Assembly (NCBI RefSeq): GCF_030817475.1
Contig: NZ_JAUSZJ010000002.1
Coordinates: 6,710,626-6,774,625, forward strand
Source of the DNA: Streptomyces sp. V2I9
GTDB taxonomy: Bacteria > Actinomycetota > Actinomycetes > Streptomycetales > Streptomycetaceae
Direction: 5' to 3'
DNA length: 64,000 nucleotides
Both the position numbers and the translations under genes were made by a program. Below the pieces are notes generated by a model that searched no databases, had not been told where the DNA came from, and saw nothing but the letters and a program-made list of their open reading frames with translations. The first letter of the stretch is position 1. Each line of letters begins with the position of its first letter. Below are positions 17,023 through 26,254 of the stretch, one piece after another.

Positions 17023-18817
17023 CGAGGAACCTCCGTCGGATGAGTGCCAGCAGGGAGACGGCCTCGGGGGAGCGCAGGGCGAGGCCGGTCAGGAAGAGCA
17101 CGGCGGGGACGAGGAGGCATCCGGCGGCCAGGCTCAGCACCGGGTCCGCGACCAGCGGGGCGCACGCCCAGCCGGCCGCGCCCGCCGCCAGGGACGCCCC
17201 GGCGAGCCGTCCGAGCGAGAGCGCCACGGCACGGGTCCGGATCGGGACGACGCGGGGGCCGAGACCCATGAGGAGCAGCAGGGCGGTCGTGCTGATCCCG
17301 AGCGCGTTGGCGGCAGCGATGCCGTCCACGCCGAAGCGGAACGTCAGCGCGTACCCGGCCCCCATCGTGACCAGCAGCCCGGTGCCCATGGCGAACGCCG
17401 GGAACCAGGTGGGCCGCCCCGACGAGAAGAACGGGCGGCTCAGCGCGCCCACCAGGCAGTGCCCGAGCAGTCCCAGCGCGTACACCCGCATGACCCGGGC
17501 GGTCGCGTCGGTGTCGGAGGCGTCGAACGCACCGCGCTGGAAGAGCACCTCGACGATCTGGGGCGCGTAACCGAGCACCACGGCCGCCCCGGTCAGCACC
17601 ACCGTCCCGGCCAGCGCCAGATCCCGTTCGACGCGGAGGCGGGCCCGCTCCCGCTGCCCTGCCGCCATCGCCCGCGCCACGACCGGGAAGGTCACCGTGC
17701 AGATCATCAGCGACAGCACCATCGGCAACTGCGCGACCTTCTGCGCGTAGTTCAGGTGCGAGATCGCGCCCGCCGGCAGCGTGGAGGCGAGGAACCGCTC
17801 CACCAGCACCTGGGACTGACGGCTCACCACGAAGAGGACCACGGGGGCCAGCACCGTGAACCCCAGCAGCGGAGCGGTCCGCGCGGCGCGCTTCCCGAGC
17901 CGCCGGAAGCGGGGCGACCGGGGGCGCCCTGGCGGTACCAGCCGCAGGAAGACGGGCAGTTGGGTGAGGATCATCAGGACGCTGCCGATCGCTACCCCGG
18001 CCGCCGCTGCCCGCACCCCCCACACGGAGTGCAGGACCAGCGTCGTGGTGATGATGCCGACGTTGTACGCGACGTAGACGCCGGCGGGCGGCAGGAAGCT
18101 GCGGTGCGCGCGCAGGGCTGCGCTGAAGTAGCCGGTGATCCCGAAGGTGAGGACGGTGACGGCGGTGAGCCGGGTGCAGTCCACCGCGAGCCGGGGATCG
18201 GCGAGTCCGGGGGCGAGCACGCCCACGACCAGGGGGGCGCCCGCGACGAGCAGGGCGGCGCCGCCGGAGAGCAGCAGGAACAGGCGGGGGAGGGTGGCCG
18301 CGACCAACTCGCGTACGGGGTCGGGGACCGCGCCCCTCGCGGTGTCGCACGCGGCGGTTGCGGCCCGCATGGTCCCCGCCTCGGCGGTGCCCGTGCGGGA
18401 GGCGACGCGGTGCGCGGCCCCGGTGTCCGCCCGACCGTTCCGCGTCCGGTCGGCCCCGTCCCGGCGGCCGAGGGCGAGGCTGAACGCGGGGACGAGGAGG
18501 AGGGCCATCCCGTCCTCGATCAGCAGCGTCGCGGCCATCTCCGGCACGGTCCAGGCGATCAGGAAGGCGTCGCTCGCGTCGCTCGCCCCGAAGTACCGGG
18601 CGATGGCCTGGTCCCGCACCAGACCGAGGGCGGCCCCCAGCACGGTCAGCACCGCCGTGGCCGCCGCCGCGCGGGCGAGGAACGACCCGAGCCGGGGCGG
18701 ATCGCCGCCCGCCGCCCCCGGTGCGGCACCGGGCGCGCGGGGTGCGGGAGCGGGGAGCCGGGAAGGCCCGGCCGACGGGCGGGCCTCGGCCTCCGTGCCC
18801 GTACCGGAGTCGCTCAT
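17012..18817 (-). CDS. MurJ/Wzx-type lipid-linked oligosaccharide flippase
   Basis: 601 residues with about 13-14 hydrophobic segments of the MOP superfamily (LGLVRDQAIARYFGAS, then LVVGVLAPGL). Next to GT, Wzy and Wzz genes it is best read as the Wzx-like flippase that moves the lipid-linked repeat across the membrane rather than the housekeeping lipid II flippase. A Gly/Arg/Thr-rich insertion near residues 115-165 makes one cytoplasmic loop unusually long. The mycobacterial C-terminal pseudokinase is absent. Start overlaps the polymerase stop (ATGA). Confidence 0.8.
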   Translation of the reverse strand: MSDSGTGTEAEARPSAGPSRLPAPAPRAPGAAPGAAGGDPPRLGSFLARAAAATAVLTVLGAALGLVRDQAIARYFGASDASDAFLIAWTVPEMAATLLIEDGMALLLVPAFSLALGRRDGADRTRNGRADTGAAHRVASRTGTAEAGTMRAATAACDTARGAVPDPVRELVAATLPRLFLLLSGGAALLVAGAPLVVGVLAPGLADPRLAVDCTRLTAVTVLTFGITGYFSAALRAHRSFLPPAGVYVAYNVGIITTTLVLHSVWGVRAAAAGVAIGSVLMILTQLPVFLRLVPPGRPRSPRFRRLGKRAARTAPLLGFTVLAPVVLFVVSRQSQVLVERFLASTLPAGAISHLNYAQKVAQLPMVLSLMICTVTFPVVARAMAAGQRERARLRVERDLALAGTVVLTGAAVVLGYAPQIVEVLFQRGAFDASDTDATARVMRVYALGLLGHCLVGALSRPFFSSGRPTWFPAFAMGTGLLVTMGAGYALTFRFGVDGIAAANALGISTTALLLLMGLGPRVVPIRTRAVALSLGRLAGASLAAGAAGWACAPLVADPVLSLAAGCLLVPAVLFLTGLALRSPEAVSLLALIRRRFLDGR

Positions 18818-20172
18818 GCGGCGCTCACCCGGTCCGGCTCGGCCAGTGCCCACCAGGCGGCCAGCCCCAGCACGACGCCGCTCAGCACGGTGGTGGGCCC
18901 GCCGATGTCCGCGTACAGGAAGTTGACGCTCTGCCAGGTCATCAGGGCGACCGCCGTCAGACCGCAGTCCACGGCCGCGGGGCCGCGCGACCGGGCGAGG
19001 CGCAGTCTGCGGACCGCGCCGGCCAGGATCGCCGCCCAGCTGCCGACGAGCGCGGTCAGGCCGATGAGGCCCTGCTCGCCGAGAACGAGGAGGTACATGT
19101 TGTGCGGGGAGAGCAGGGCCTGCCGGCGGAACTCCTGGCCCGCCCCGGCCGTGTCGCTGCCGGAGGAGAGCCCGATGGAGGCGTGGGCGTCGCGGTGGGC
19201 GGGGAAGCCCTTCAGACCGACCCCGGCGACGGGCTGCTCCCGCCACATCGCGCCCGCCGCGTTCCACATGGCGTAGCGGTCGCTGACCGACCGGTCCGGG
19301 GACCGGGTCACCTGGGTCACACTCGCGGCCCGGTCCGCGATCATTTTCGAGCCGACGCCGAACCCGCCGACCAGGACCACGCCCGCGGCCCCCAGCACGG
19401 CCAGTGACGTCAGCGCCTGCCGCCGCCCCGCCAGCATGAGGGCCACCAGGAGAGCGAAGGCCGTGGCGATCCACACGCCCCGGCTGAACGACAGCGTCAG
19501 CGGTACGACCAGGACGGCGGCGAGAGAGGCGGCGCACGGCCGCAGCCAGGCCGGGGCGGACCGGGGCGTGCGCAGGGCACAGGCCGCGGCGGCCAGCAGC
19601 CCGTAGGCGACGACCGTCGCCATGCCCATGATGTCGCTGGGGCCGAACGTGCCGACCGCGCGGACGTTCTCGCCCATGTACGAGGCGCCGGTCCCGGTGA
19701 CGTACTGGTGGACTCCCGTGGCGCCCTGGACGACCGCCAGGAGGACGAGCGAACCGGCCACGATCCGGAACCCGCACGCGTCCCCGAGCAGGAGGAACAC
19801 CGCGACCGGCACCAGGACGAAGACCTGGAGGTAGCGCACGAGACCAGGCAGGGCCGCAGCCGGGTCCGCCGCCGTGACGGTGGCCACCGCGAAGCCCACC
19901 GCGGGCAGTCCCAGGACCAGCGCCGCGGTCGCGCTCAGCGGGCGGCGGCGCAGATACAGCAGGCGGCCCACGCAGACGAGGACCGCGACGCCCGACGCCA
20001 TGTCGGCCGGGCCGCCCCCGCCCGAGGTCCCGTACGGCAGGGCGGGCAGCAGAACCGCCGCGACCAGGGGCAGCAGCGGCCAGCGGTCGCGCCGGCCGCC
20101 CCGCCACCGGGGACGGGGGAGGGCGCCGGGCCCGGACCGCGCCGGTGCGGGCGGGGTGAGGACTGCCGCCAT
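18814..20172 (-). CDS. O-antigen ligase/polymerase (Wzy/WaaL family)
   Basis: 452 residues with about ten or eleven membrane segments and one large extracytoplasmic loop (~residues 260-360) containing MWREQPVAGVGLKGFP and SPHNMYLLVLGEQG, which match the Wzy_C region. Polymerises or ligates flipped oligosaccharide units. Start ATG 20172 has GGAGG 9 nt upstream and sits 2 nt after the phosphotransferase stop. Confidence 0.82.
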   Translation of the reverse strand: MAAVLTPPAPARSGPGALPRPRWRGGRRDRWPLLPLVAAVLLPALPYGTSGGGGPADMASGVAVLVCVGRLLYLRRRPLSATAALVLGLPAVGFAVATVTAADPAAALPGLVRYLQVFVLVPVAVFLLLGDACGFRIVAGSLVLLAVVQGATGVHQYVTGTGASYMGENVRAVGTFGPSDIMGMATVVAYGLLAAAACALRTPRSAPAWLRPCAASLAAVLVVPLTLSFSRGVWIATAFALLVALMLAGRRQALTSLAVLGAAGVVLVGGFGVGSKMIADRAASVTQVTRSPDRSVSDRYAMWNAAGAMWREQPVAGVGLKGFPAHRDAHASIGLSSGSDTAGAGQEFRRQALLSPHNMYLLVLGEQGLIGLTALVGSWAAILAGAVRRLRLARSRGPAAVDCGLTAVALMTWQSVNFLYADIGGPTTVLSGVVLGLAAWWALAEPDRVSAA

Positions 20173-20174
20173 GG

Positions 20175-21656
20175 TCAGCTGCCTCCGAGCCGGAAGAGGG
20201 AGCTCGCGGTCCGCGCCAGCACGCACGCGTCCTGCCACAGCGACCAGGTCTCGATGTAGTGGTTGTCGAAGCGGGCCCGCTCCTCGATGGAGGTGTCTCC
20301 GCGCAATCCGTGGACCTGGGCCAGCCCCGTGATGCCCACGGGCATCCGGTGGCGGGCCTGATAGCCGGGGTGTGCGCGGCTGAACTGTGCGACGAAGAAG
20401 GGGCGTTCGGGCCGTGGGCCGACCAGGCTCATGTCGCCGCGCAGCACGTTCCACAGCTGGGGCAGCTCGTCGAGGGAGGACCGCCGGAGCACCCTGCCGA
20501 CCCGGCTCATCCGCTCGTCGGACGCGACGGTCCAGCGGGTGGCCGACTCCTGGGCATCGGCGGGCCGCAGGGTACGGAACTTCAGCAGCACGAAGGTGTG
20601 TCCGTGGCGGCCGACGCGCTCCTGCCGGAAGATCACTCCGGGGCCGTCGGAGAGCCGTACGGCCAGGGCGCAGGCCGCCATCACCGGGGATGCCAGCAGC
20701 AGGCCGAGAGTGGCGAGGACCGCGTCCATCGCCCGCTTCACCCCGTGGCCGAAGGGGCGGGCCGTCCCGTTGCGCAAGGGCCTGGCGGTGAAGCCCCACA
20801 GATGGTCGGGGCGCCCGCCGGCCGGGAGCGACGCGACCGCGCCGGGCCCGGTGACCAGCCACATCTGGCACCCGTGCCGGGCGAACAGCGAGAGGAGAGC
20901 GGGACCGTCCGGGATCGCCTCGGGCGGGGCCGTGAAGACCACGTGCCGCACGCTGTTCTGCACGACGGCCCGCCCCGCCTCCTGGGGCGAGACCAGGACC
21001 GGCAGCGGCACGGCCGCGGAACCAGCGGCCCGCTCCTCGCCCCCGGTCCCCGGAGCCGCGACCAGACCGACCGGCCGCAGCCCGTACGCGGGGTGGTCGT
21101 ACAGCGCGGCCGTCACCTGACGGGCCTGCGGGCCCTGACCCACGATCAGCGTGGACAGCGGGCGGCGGACGGCGGCCCGTCGCCCCGCCCGGTACACCGC
21201 CGCTCGCGCCGCACAGCCCAGCGCGGTCTGCGCACCGGCCCCGTACACGAGCGCCGTCCAGCCGATCGCCTGCTGCGGGGCCCAGGCGGCCAGCACCTCC
21301 ATGGCCACGTACCACTGGAGGAGGGCGAGGCCGAGGAGCGTGGGCAGTTCGGAGAGGGCCGAGGGGGAGAGCCGTGCCCGGTACAGGCCCCGGCGGGCGA
21401 AGAGCAGGAGCTGTGCCATCGCCTGGAGGGCCACCGGCGGCCAGGTCCACGCGGCCGGGACGACCAGGACGAACGCCACGGCGGGGGCCAGCGCGTCCGC
21501 GCACAGCAGCGGTGCGAGCCGGCCGCACCGGACGGCACGGCGTCCACCGGTCCGCACCGGTGCACCGCCGCCGCTTCTTCGCGGCGGATGGACCGTGTGA
21601 GCCTGGACGGCTGTCGCCGGGCCGGCTCCGGGAGCCGGTGCACTCTCCATCGTCAT
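20175..21656 (-). CDS. Polyprenyl-phosphate sugar-1-phosphate transferase (initiating PGT)
   Basis: 493 residues. N-terminal membrane segments and a Rossmann-like central domain precede the catalytic bac_transf domain from about residue 300: a membrane-associated helix (GVKRAMDAVLATLGLLLAS), KFRTL, and DELPQLWNVLRGDM followed by SLVGPRPE, the hallmark catalytic region. It transfers a sugar-1-phosphate from a UDP-sugar to undecaprenyl phosphate and so starts repeat-unit synthesis. Two in-frame ATGs (21656 and 21650) are possible starts; the first overlaps the upstream GT stop by ATGA. Confidence 0.88.
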   Translation of the reverse strand: MTMESAPAPGAGPATAVQAHTVHPPRRSGGGAPVRTGGRRAVRCGRLAPLLCADALAPAVAFVLVVPAAWTWPPVALQAMAQLLLFARRGLYRARLSPSALSELPTLLGLALLQWYVAMEVLAAWAPQQAIGWTALVYGAGAQTALGCAARAAVYRAGRRAAVRRPLSTLIVGQGPQARQVTAALYDHPAYGLRPVGLVAAPGTGGEERAAGSAAVPLPVLVSPQEAGRAVVQNSVRHVVFTAPPEAIPDGPALLSLFARHGCQMWLVTGPGAVASLPAGGRPDHLWGFTARPLRNGTARPFGHGVKRAMDAVLATLGLLLASPVMAACALAVRLSDGPGVIFRQERVGRHGHTFVLLKFRTLRPADAQESATRWTVASDERMSRVGRVLRRSSLDELPQLWNVLRGDMSLVGPRPERPFFVAQFSRAHPGYQARHRMPVGITGLAQVHGLRGDTSIEERARFDNHYIETWSLWQDACVLARTASSLFRLGGS

Positions 21657-22810
21657 CGCTCGGTGCGCTCCCTCGTCGTGGGGACGGTCATGCCGACCAG
21701 TTCCTGGTAGAGACCGGCAATCGCCCCGGCGGTCCGCCGGACGTCGAAGACCGCGCGGGTGTGGCGCAGGGCCCGGTGGGACACCGCCTCGCGCAGATCA
21801 CGGTCGGTGAGCAGCGCGGTCAGCGCCGCGGCCAGTGCCGCCGGGTCCTCCGGCGGCACGAGGCAGTGCTCCTCCTGGCCGGGCGGCAGGCTCTCCCGCG
21901 CGCCGTTCACATCGGTCATCACCACGGGACGGCCGCAGGCCATCGCCTCCAGCGGGGCCAGGGCCATGCCTTCCCAGCGGGAGGGGAGCACCAGGACGTC
22001 GGCCGCGTGGAGCCACGGCCGGACGTCCTCGCAGGCTCCCGTGAACAGCACGCCCGGCGGGGCCGACCGCTCCAGCGCCTCCCGGTCGGGCCCATCGCCC
22101 ACCAGCACCAGCCGGGCCCCGGCCACCGTCATCCGGCGCCAGGCCCGCAGCAGGACGTCCTGGCCCTTCTGGCGGGTCAACCGTCCGACGCAGACGACCA
22201 GCGGGGCCTTACGGTCGGCGCCCTCCGGCACGGGCAGCGAGGCGCGGGCCCGCGCGCGGCCGCCGGGGCGGAAGCGGTCGAGGTCGACGCCGTTGTGGAC
22301 GACCGACCAGCGGGCGGCGATCCCCGCCTCCTGACCGGTGCGGCGTTCGGACTCACTGACGCACAGGATGTGGTCGGCCCAGCGCGCTCCGAACCGCTCC
22401 CAGCCGAGCGCGAACCCGGCGGTGCGGCCGTCGACGGCCTCGAACGACCAGGCATGGGGCTGGAACACGGTGGGGACCCGGCCGCGCACCGCGATGCGGC
22501 CGGCCAGTCCGGCCTTGGCGCTGTGGGCGTGCACCACGTGCGGGCGGCTCGTGCGGACGATGCGGCGCGCGGCGGCGACCTCTCCGGCCAGTCCCGGACC
22601 GGGGGCGCGGGTGGCGTGCCAGCCGTGCACCTCGGCACCGGCCTTCGCGGCCCCCGCCGCCAGCGGGCTTCCGGGCGGGCAGGCCACCACGGGGCGCAGC
22701 CCGGACCCGGCCTGGGCCCTGACGAGATCGATGACCACTCGGGCCACTCCGCCGTCCACGGGCTGAACCAGGTGAAGGACCGTCAGTTGTCTTTCTTCGG
22801 TACGACGCAT
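21653..22810 (-). CDS. Glycosyltransferase family 4, first gene of the polysaccharide operon
   Basis: 385 residues, GT-B fold. N-terminal acceptor half with PVDGGVARVV and HAHSAKAGL; C-terminal donor half with CVGRLTRQKGQD and PSRWEGMALAPLEAMACG (EX7E-type motif). It opens the eight-gene operon that runs to 13264. The ribosome site in front of ATG 22810 is weak (AAGAGAG further upstream), so a slightly different start is possible. The promoter should lie in the AT-richer stretch just upstream. Confidence 0.85.
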   Translation of the reverse strand: MRRTEERQLTVLHLVQPVDGGVARVVIDLVRAQAGSGLRPVVACPPGSPLAAGAAKAGAEVHGWHATRAPGPGLAGEVAAARRIVRTSRPHVVHAHSAKAGLAGRIAVRGRVPTVFQPHAWSFEAVDGRTAGFALGWERFGARWADHILCVSESERRTGQEAGIAARWSVVHNGVDLDRFRPGGRARARASLPVPEGADRKAPLVVCVGRLTRQKGQDVLLRAWRRMTVAGARLVLVGDGPDREALERSAPPGVLFTGACEDVRPWLHAADVLVLPSRWEGMALAPLEAMACGRPVVMTDVNGARESLPPGQEEHCLVPPEDPAALAAALTALLTDRDLREAVSHRALRHTRAVFDVRRTAGAIAGLYQELVGMTVPTTRERTER

Positions 22811-23203
22811 GTGCAGCACGCACGGCTCTCTTCGCTCAATCCGGTGAGTAAAGCCGAGGTGCACTTTGACAGATATGTGGCGAAATCGTGCGTTTGACTC
22901 GCTCATACGACCACATGGGGATTGCGTGTGCAGAGGGCCTTCCGGGTGGCCGCGCGGGGGCGCGGCGCAGGGTGGGACCCTTCGAGAGCCGGTGGGGGAG
23001 AGGCGTTCCGGGGGCTTCCTGGCGGATCGGGACGGGTGGCCCTGACGATCCGCGCCGGGCGTACCGTCAGCCCTTCCGGCGAGCACGCGCCACCGTTCGC
23101 CGCAATCGATGGCCACACCATCCACCGCCCGGCCGCACCCACCGGCCTCGCGGTCGCGGTCCTCCCGCCACGACGCCCCCCGGCGTCGGGCCTCGGCCCT
23201 GGA
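22811..23203. other. Intergenic region with probable polysaccharide-operon promoter
   Basis: 393 bp without a convincing gene. Bases ~22840-22915 are clearly less GC-rich than the surroundings (AGTAAAG, TTTGACAG, GATATGTGG) and are the likely promoter area for the minus-strand operon starting at 22810. I could not settle on one -35/-10 pair. The rest is high-GC and shows nothing I recognise. Confidence 0.4.
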
Positions 23204-24253
23204 TCAGCCGGTACGGTCCACGAGGTACGGGATCAGCGTGAGCAATTCCTCCCGCGCGTTCCCGGCCAGCGGCACCCCGTCCAGGCGGGCGCGGGCGGCG
23301 GCCAGCTGCTCATGCGCCTCGGCGACCGCGGCCGCCCGCCCGCCGGCCTCCTCGATCAGGCGGCCGCACGGCGTGCCGCCGGGTCGTCGAGCGGTACGGC
23401 GGAGGAGAGCAGCACGTCGAGGCGGCGTGCCGCCGGGTGGTCGGCGGACAGTGCCGCGAGCACCGGGTACGTCTTCTTGAGCCGCCGCAGATCGCAGCGC
23501 ACCGGTTTGCCGGTCACCTGCGGATCGCCCCAGAGCCCGAGCAGGTCGTCCACCGCCTGGAACGCCACGCCCACATGACGGCCCGCCAGGTCCAACGCCT
23601 CGACGGTGTCCGCCGGGGCCCCCGCCGGCGCCGCGCCCAGAGCTGCCGCGCAGCCGAGCAGGGAGCCCGTCTTGTGGGTGGCCATCGACCGGTACTCCTG
23701 CGGCATCACCGCCCCCGGCCCGGTCCACGGCCGGGACTCGAAGAGCAGGTCCTGCGCCTGGCCGTGCACCAGGTCACCCAGGGCGCGCGCCAGGTGGCGT
23801 ACCGCCGTCGCGCCGCCGGCACCCGGCGCCTCCGCCGGCGTGGAGACGAGCCAGGGCGAACAGCGCGTCCCCCGCGAGCACCGCCGGGCCGGTGCCGTAC
23901 GCCTTCCAGAGCGTCGGCCGGCGGCGGCGGGTCTCGTCGCCGTCCATGATGTCGTCGTGGATCAGTGAGAAGGTGTGGATCAGTTCGGCGGCCACCGCGC
24001 CGGGGACCGCGTCCGCGGCGCTGCCGCCAACGGCCTCCGCGCCGAGCACCGCGAGCGCCTGGCGGACCCCCTTCCCCTGCGACCCGGCCAGCGGCTCACC
24101 GTCCGTTCCTCGCCAGCCGAGCGAGAACGCGGCCGTCTCCGCGTGCAAGGGGTGCAACCGCCCCACCGACTCCACCAGGGCCGGGCGCACCAGCTCGCGG
24201 CACCGGTCCAGTATCTGCGGGGCGCTCGCCCGGCGGGTCGTGGAGAGCGTCAT
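23204..24253 (-). pseudogene. Polyprenyl (GGPP-type) diphosphate synthase with two frameshifts
   Basis: Three pieces in three frames add up to one isoprenyl diphosphate synthase. The first runs from ATG 24253 with LIHTFSLIHDDIMDGDE (first Asp-rich motif) to about 23850. The second continues with STPAEAPG and LVHGQAQDLL, and holds the second Asp-rich motif VDDLLGLWGD. It stops near 23361, after which the last ~50 residues (LIEEAGGRAAAVAEAH to the end) read in a third frame. Restoring one base at each of two points would rebuild a normal ~350-residue enzyme. Both catalytic motifs survive, so the lesion is either recent or a sequencing error. The start overlaps the TPR gene stop (ATGA). Confidence 0.8.
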
Positions 24254-25365
24254 CGGCGGCCGTCCCGGCCACCGGCCGCGCGCTCGGCGCCGCAGGCGTC
24301 GGCCGATGCGGGCCCCGCGCTCCGGGCACCGGCCGACGCCGGTTCCACGCCCAGTTCGGTGTAGGCCCTCTCGACCATCTCGCGGGCGTTCAGCAGCCCG
24401 ATCCGGTCGAGCCTGCCGCGCAGTTCGTCCAGCTCGGCGGCGGTGGCGCCGCGGTCCCGGCCGAGCCGGGCCCGCGCCTTCACCAGGCCGAGGGAGGCCA
24501 GCGCCTCGCCGCGGGGTTCGTCCATGGCGCGGAACTCGCCGAGCGCCTGCTCGTAGACCTCGTGCGCCTCCTCGTACCGCCCGGCGCGGAACAGCGCATT
24601 GGCCCGCATCTTGTGGTTGTACGCCAGCGCGCTGGAGAGGTTCATCTCCCGGCAGGCGACCTCGGCCTCGGCGAGGAGGTCGAGAGCGCGGGCGGTCGCG
24701 CCGTCCCGGAGGGAGACGATGTCGGCGATGCCGCGCAATGCCCAGGCCCGGCCCCGGCGGTCGTCCGCCTCGCCCGCCAGTGCCGCCGCCTCCTCGAACA
24801 TCTCCAACGCCGAGTCCAGCGAACCGGTGTTGCGGTGGATCTGTGCGATGCCCTCCAGCGCCCAGACGGTGTGCCGGGCCTCGCCGCGGGCGCGAGCCTC
24901 GGCGAGCAGTTGTTCGTGCAGTGTGGCGACGGTCGCGTAGTCGCCCTGGATCCGCCCGGTCTCGGCCAGCCCGGCCAGCGAATAGCCGCGGGCGACCACG
25001 TCGCCGCCCTGCTTTCCCGCCTCGGCGGCGAGCCCGAGCAGCCGGAACGCGAGGCGCAGCGAACCGCGTTGACGCGCCAGCGTGCCGCCGCTCCACAGCG
25101 CCCAGGCCATCGCCCCGGTGTTCCCGGCCGCCCGCGCGGCCCGGTAGCTGGCCTTCCAGGCCCGGTCGGCCTCCGCCACCTGTCCGAGCCTGAGGTGCGC
25201 CTCGGCCACGGCGAGCCCCGCCCGTGCCCCCTCCTCCTGTGATCCGGAGCGTTCGGCCTGCCTCAAGTGGCGTACGCCTTCGGCCAGTGCGTCGGTGAGT
25301 GAGGCGTTCACCGACATCTTGGTGAGAGCTCCCTGGTACTCGGGCGCCAGTGCCTTGGTCTGCAT
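24250..25365 (-). CDS. Tetratricopeptide-repeat protein
   Basis: 371 residues built from about seven TPR-like helical repeats (for example ALEMFEEAAALAGEADDRRG and ALDLLAEAEVACREMN), followed by a short Ala/Gly-rich tail. No enzymatic domain or signal peptide is seen, so it probably mediates protein contacts. Start ATG 25365 has GGAAGG upstream. It is translationally coupled to the broken prenyl synthase, which suggests the two belonged to one isoprenoid-related unit; function unknown. Confidence 0.75.
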   Translation of the reverse strand: MQTKALAPEYQGALTKMSVNASLTDALAEGVRHLRQAERSGSQEEGARAGLAVAEAHLRLGQVAEADRAWKASYRAARAAGNTGAMAWALWSGGTLARQRGSLRLAFRLLGLAAEAGKQGGDVVARGYSLAGLAETGRIQGDYATVATLHEQLLAEARARGEARHTVWALEGIAQIHRNTGSLDSALEMFEEAAALAGEADDRRGRAWALRGIADIVSLRDGATARALDLLAEAEVACREMNLSSALAYNHKMRANALFRAGRYEEAHEVYEQALGEFRAMDEPRGEALASLGLVKARARLGRDRGATAAELDELRGRLDRIGLLNAREMVERAYTELGVEPASAGARSAGPASADACGAERAAGGRDGRR

Positions 25366-25418
25366 GGGCGCCTTCCGCGCGGTGCCGGGCCCGGAGCGGA
25401 GAGACTATGCCTTCCATG

Positions 25419-25435
25419 TATACACGGGTGGTATA
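25419..25435. promoter_or_regulatory. Inverted repeat upstream of the TPR/prenyl-synthase operon
   Basis: TATAC-N7-GTATA, embedded in the only AT-rich patch of the 223-bp gap before the minus-strand TPR gene. It overlaps the likely promoter of that operon and could be an operator or simply promoter sequence. Confidence 0.35.
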
Positions 25436-25588
25436 GCTGGCCGGTCGTGCAGGCCCGGAACATAGGGGGGTGTGGGGCCGCCGCTCGTCGTGCGCGGCGA
25501 ACCGTCCTGTCGGCGATCAAGGTGGCGGCCGGGCGCGGGGGGTTGCTCGGGCGACCCGGCTCGTTCCGGGCCGCCCGTACATCTGCCG

Positions 25589-26254
25589 TCACATCCGTTC
25601 CGTGCGCCGCAGCCGATGGCGTACCGCACGCCGGGCCATCGGGCCCAGTTCGTCCAGTGCCCCGGCCAGCGCGGCGAGCTGCTCCAGCGCCTCGAAGGCC
25701 CGCCCCGCCCCTTCCGGGTCCACCCCCTCGTACAGCTCCAGACCCACGAACGCCCCGGTCACGGCTCGCGCCAGCCCCACCGGGTCGGCGAACTCGCCGA
25801 GCGGCGAGTCCGCCAGCACCCGCACCAGGACCTTCTCGATCTCGGTGGTCCACAGGTCGAGCCCGGCCGCCGTCGCGGGCGCCAGCCGGGGCTGGGTCTG
25901 CGCTCCCGCCAGGAGCTGGGCGAGGAAGGCCACATGGCCGCCTTCGCGCTCCTCCTCGTGCAGTTCCCGCCCGAACCGCAACAGTTCGGCGAGGGTGGTG
26001 ACGGCGGCGAAGCGGTCGCGGTGGCGGGCCACCCGCTGCTCCGCGCCGTACCGGCAGGCCGCCGCCAACAGCTCGTCGACCGATCCGAAGTGGTAGAAGA
26101 CCAGGGCCTGGTTGACCCCGGCCGAGGCCGCCACCGAGCGGGCCGACGTCTTGGCGATGCCCTGCGCGGCGAGGGTCCGCAGCGCACCCTCCAGAAGCTT
26201 CGTTCGGGTGTCCGCCGCCCCCGCGGTCTCCGCGCCACCCGCGCTCCCCGTCAT
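25589..26254 (-). CDS. TetR-family transcriptional regulator
   Basis: 221 residues. N-terminal helix-turn-helix around residues 18-62 (SARSVAASAGVNQALVFYHFG, with the YHF recognition-helix end typical of TetR) and an all-alpha ligand domain with no obvious relative. Third gene of an operon with an SRPBCC protein and a DUF4166 protein; its start overlaps the DUF4166 stop (ATGA). Two matching inverted repeats flank the operon promoter, so it most likely represses its own operon. Confidence 0.9.
   Translation of the reverse strand: MTGSAGGAETAGAADTRTKLLEGALRTLAAQGIAKTSARSVAASAGVNQALVFYHFGSVDELLAAACRYGAEQRVARHRDRFAAVTTLAELLRFGRELHEEEREGGHVAFLAQLLAGAQTQPRLAPATAAGLDLWTTEIEKVLVRVLADSPLGEFADPVGLARAVTGAFVGLELYEGVDPEGAGRAFEALEQLAALAGALDELGPMARRAVRHRLRRTERM

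Noticed and set aside
17459..19276. 605-codon plus-strand frame opposite the flippase and polymerase genes
   Set aside because: Composition is Gln/Arg/Gly-rich without domains, while the minus strand has membrane proteins in a coupled operon.
22888..23241. 117-codon plus-strand ORF in the gap before the polysaccharide operon
   Set aside because: No ribosome site, no recognisable domain, and the translation is Arg/Pro/Gly-rich like other spurious frames.
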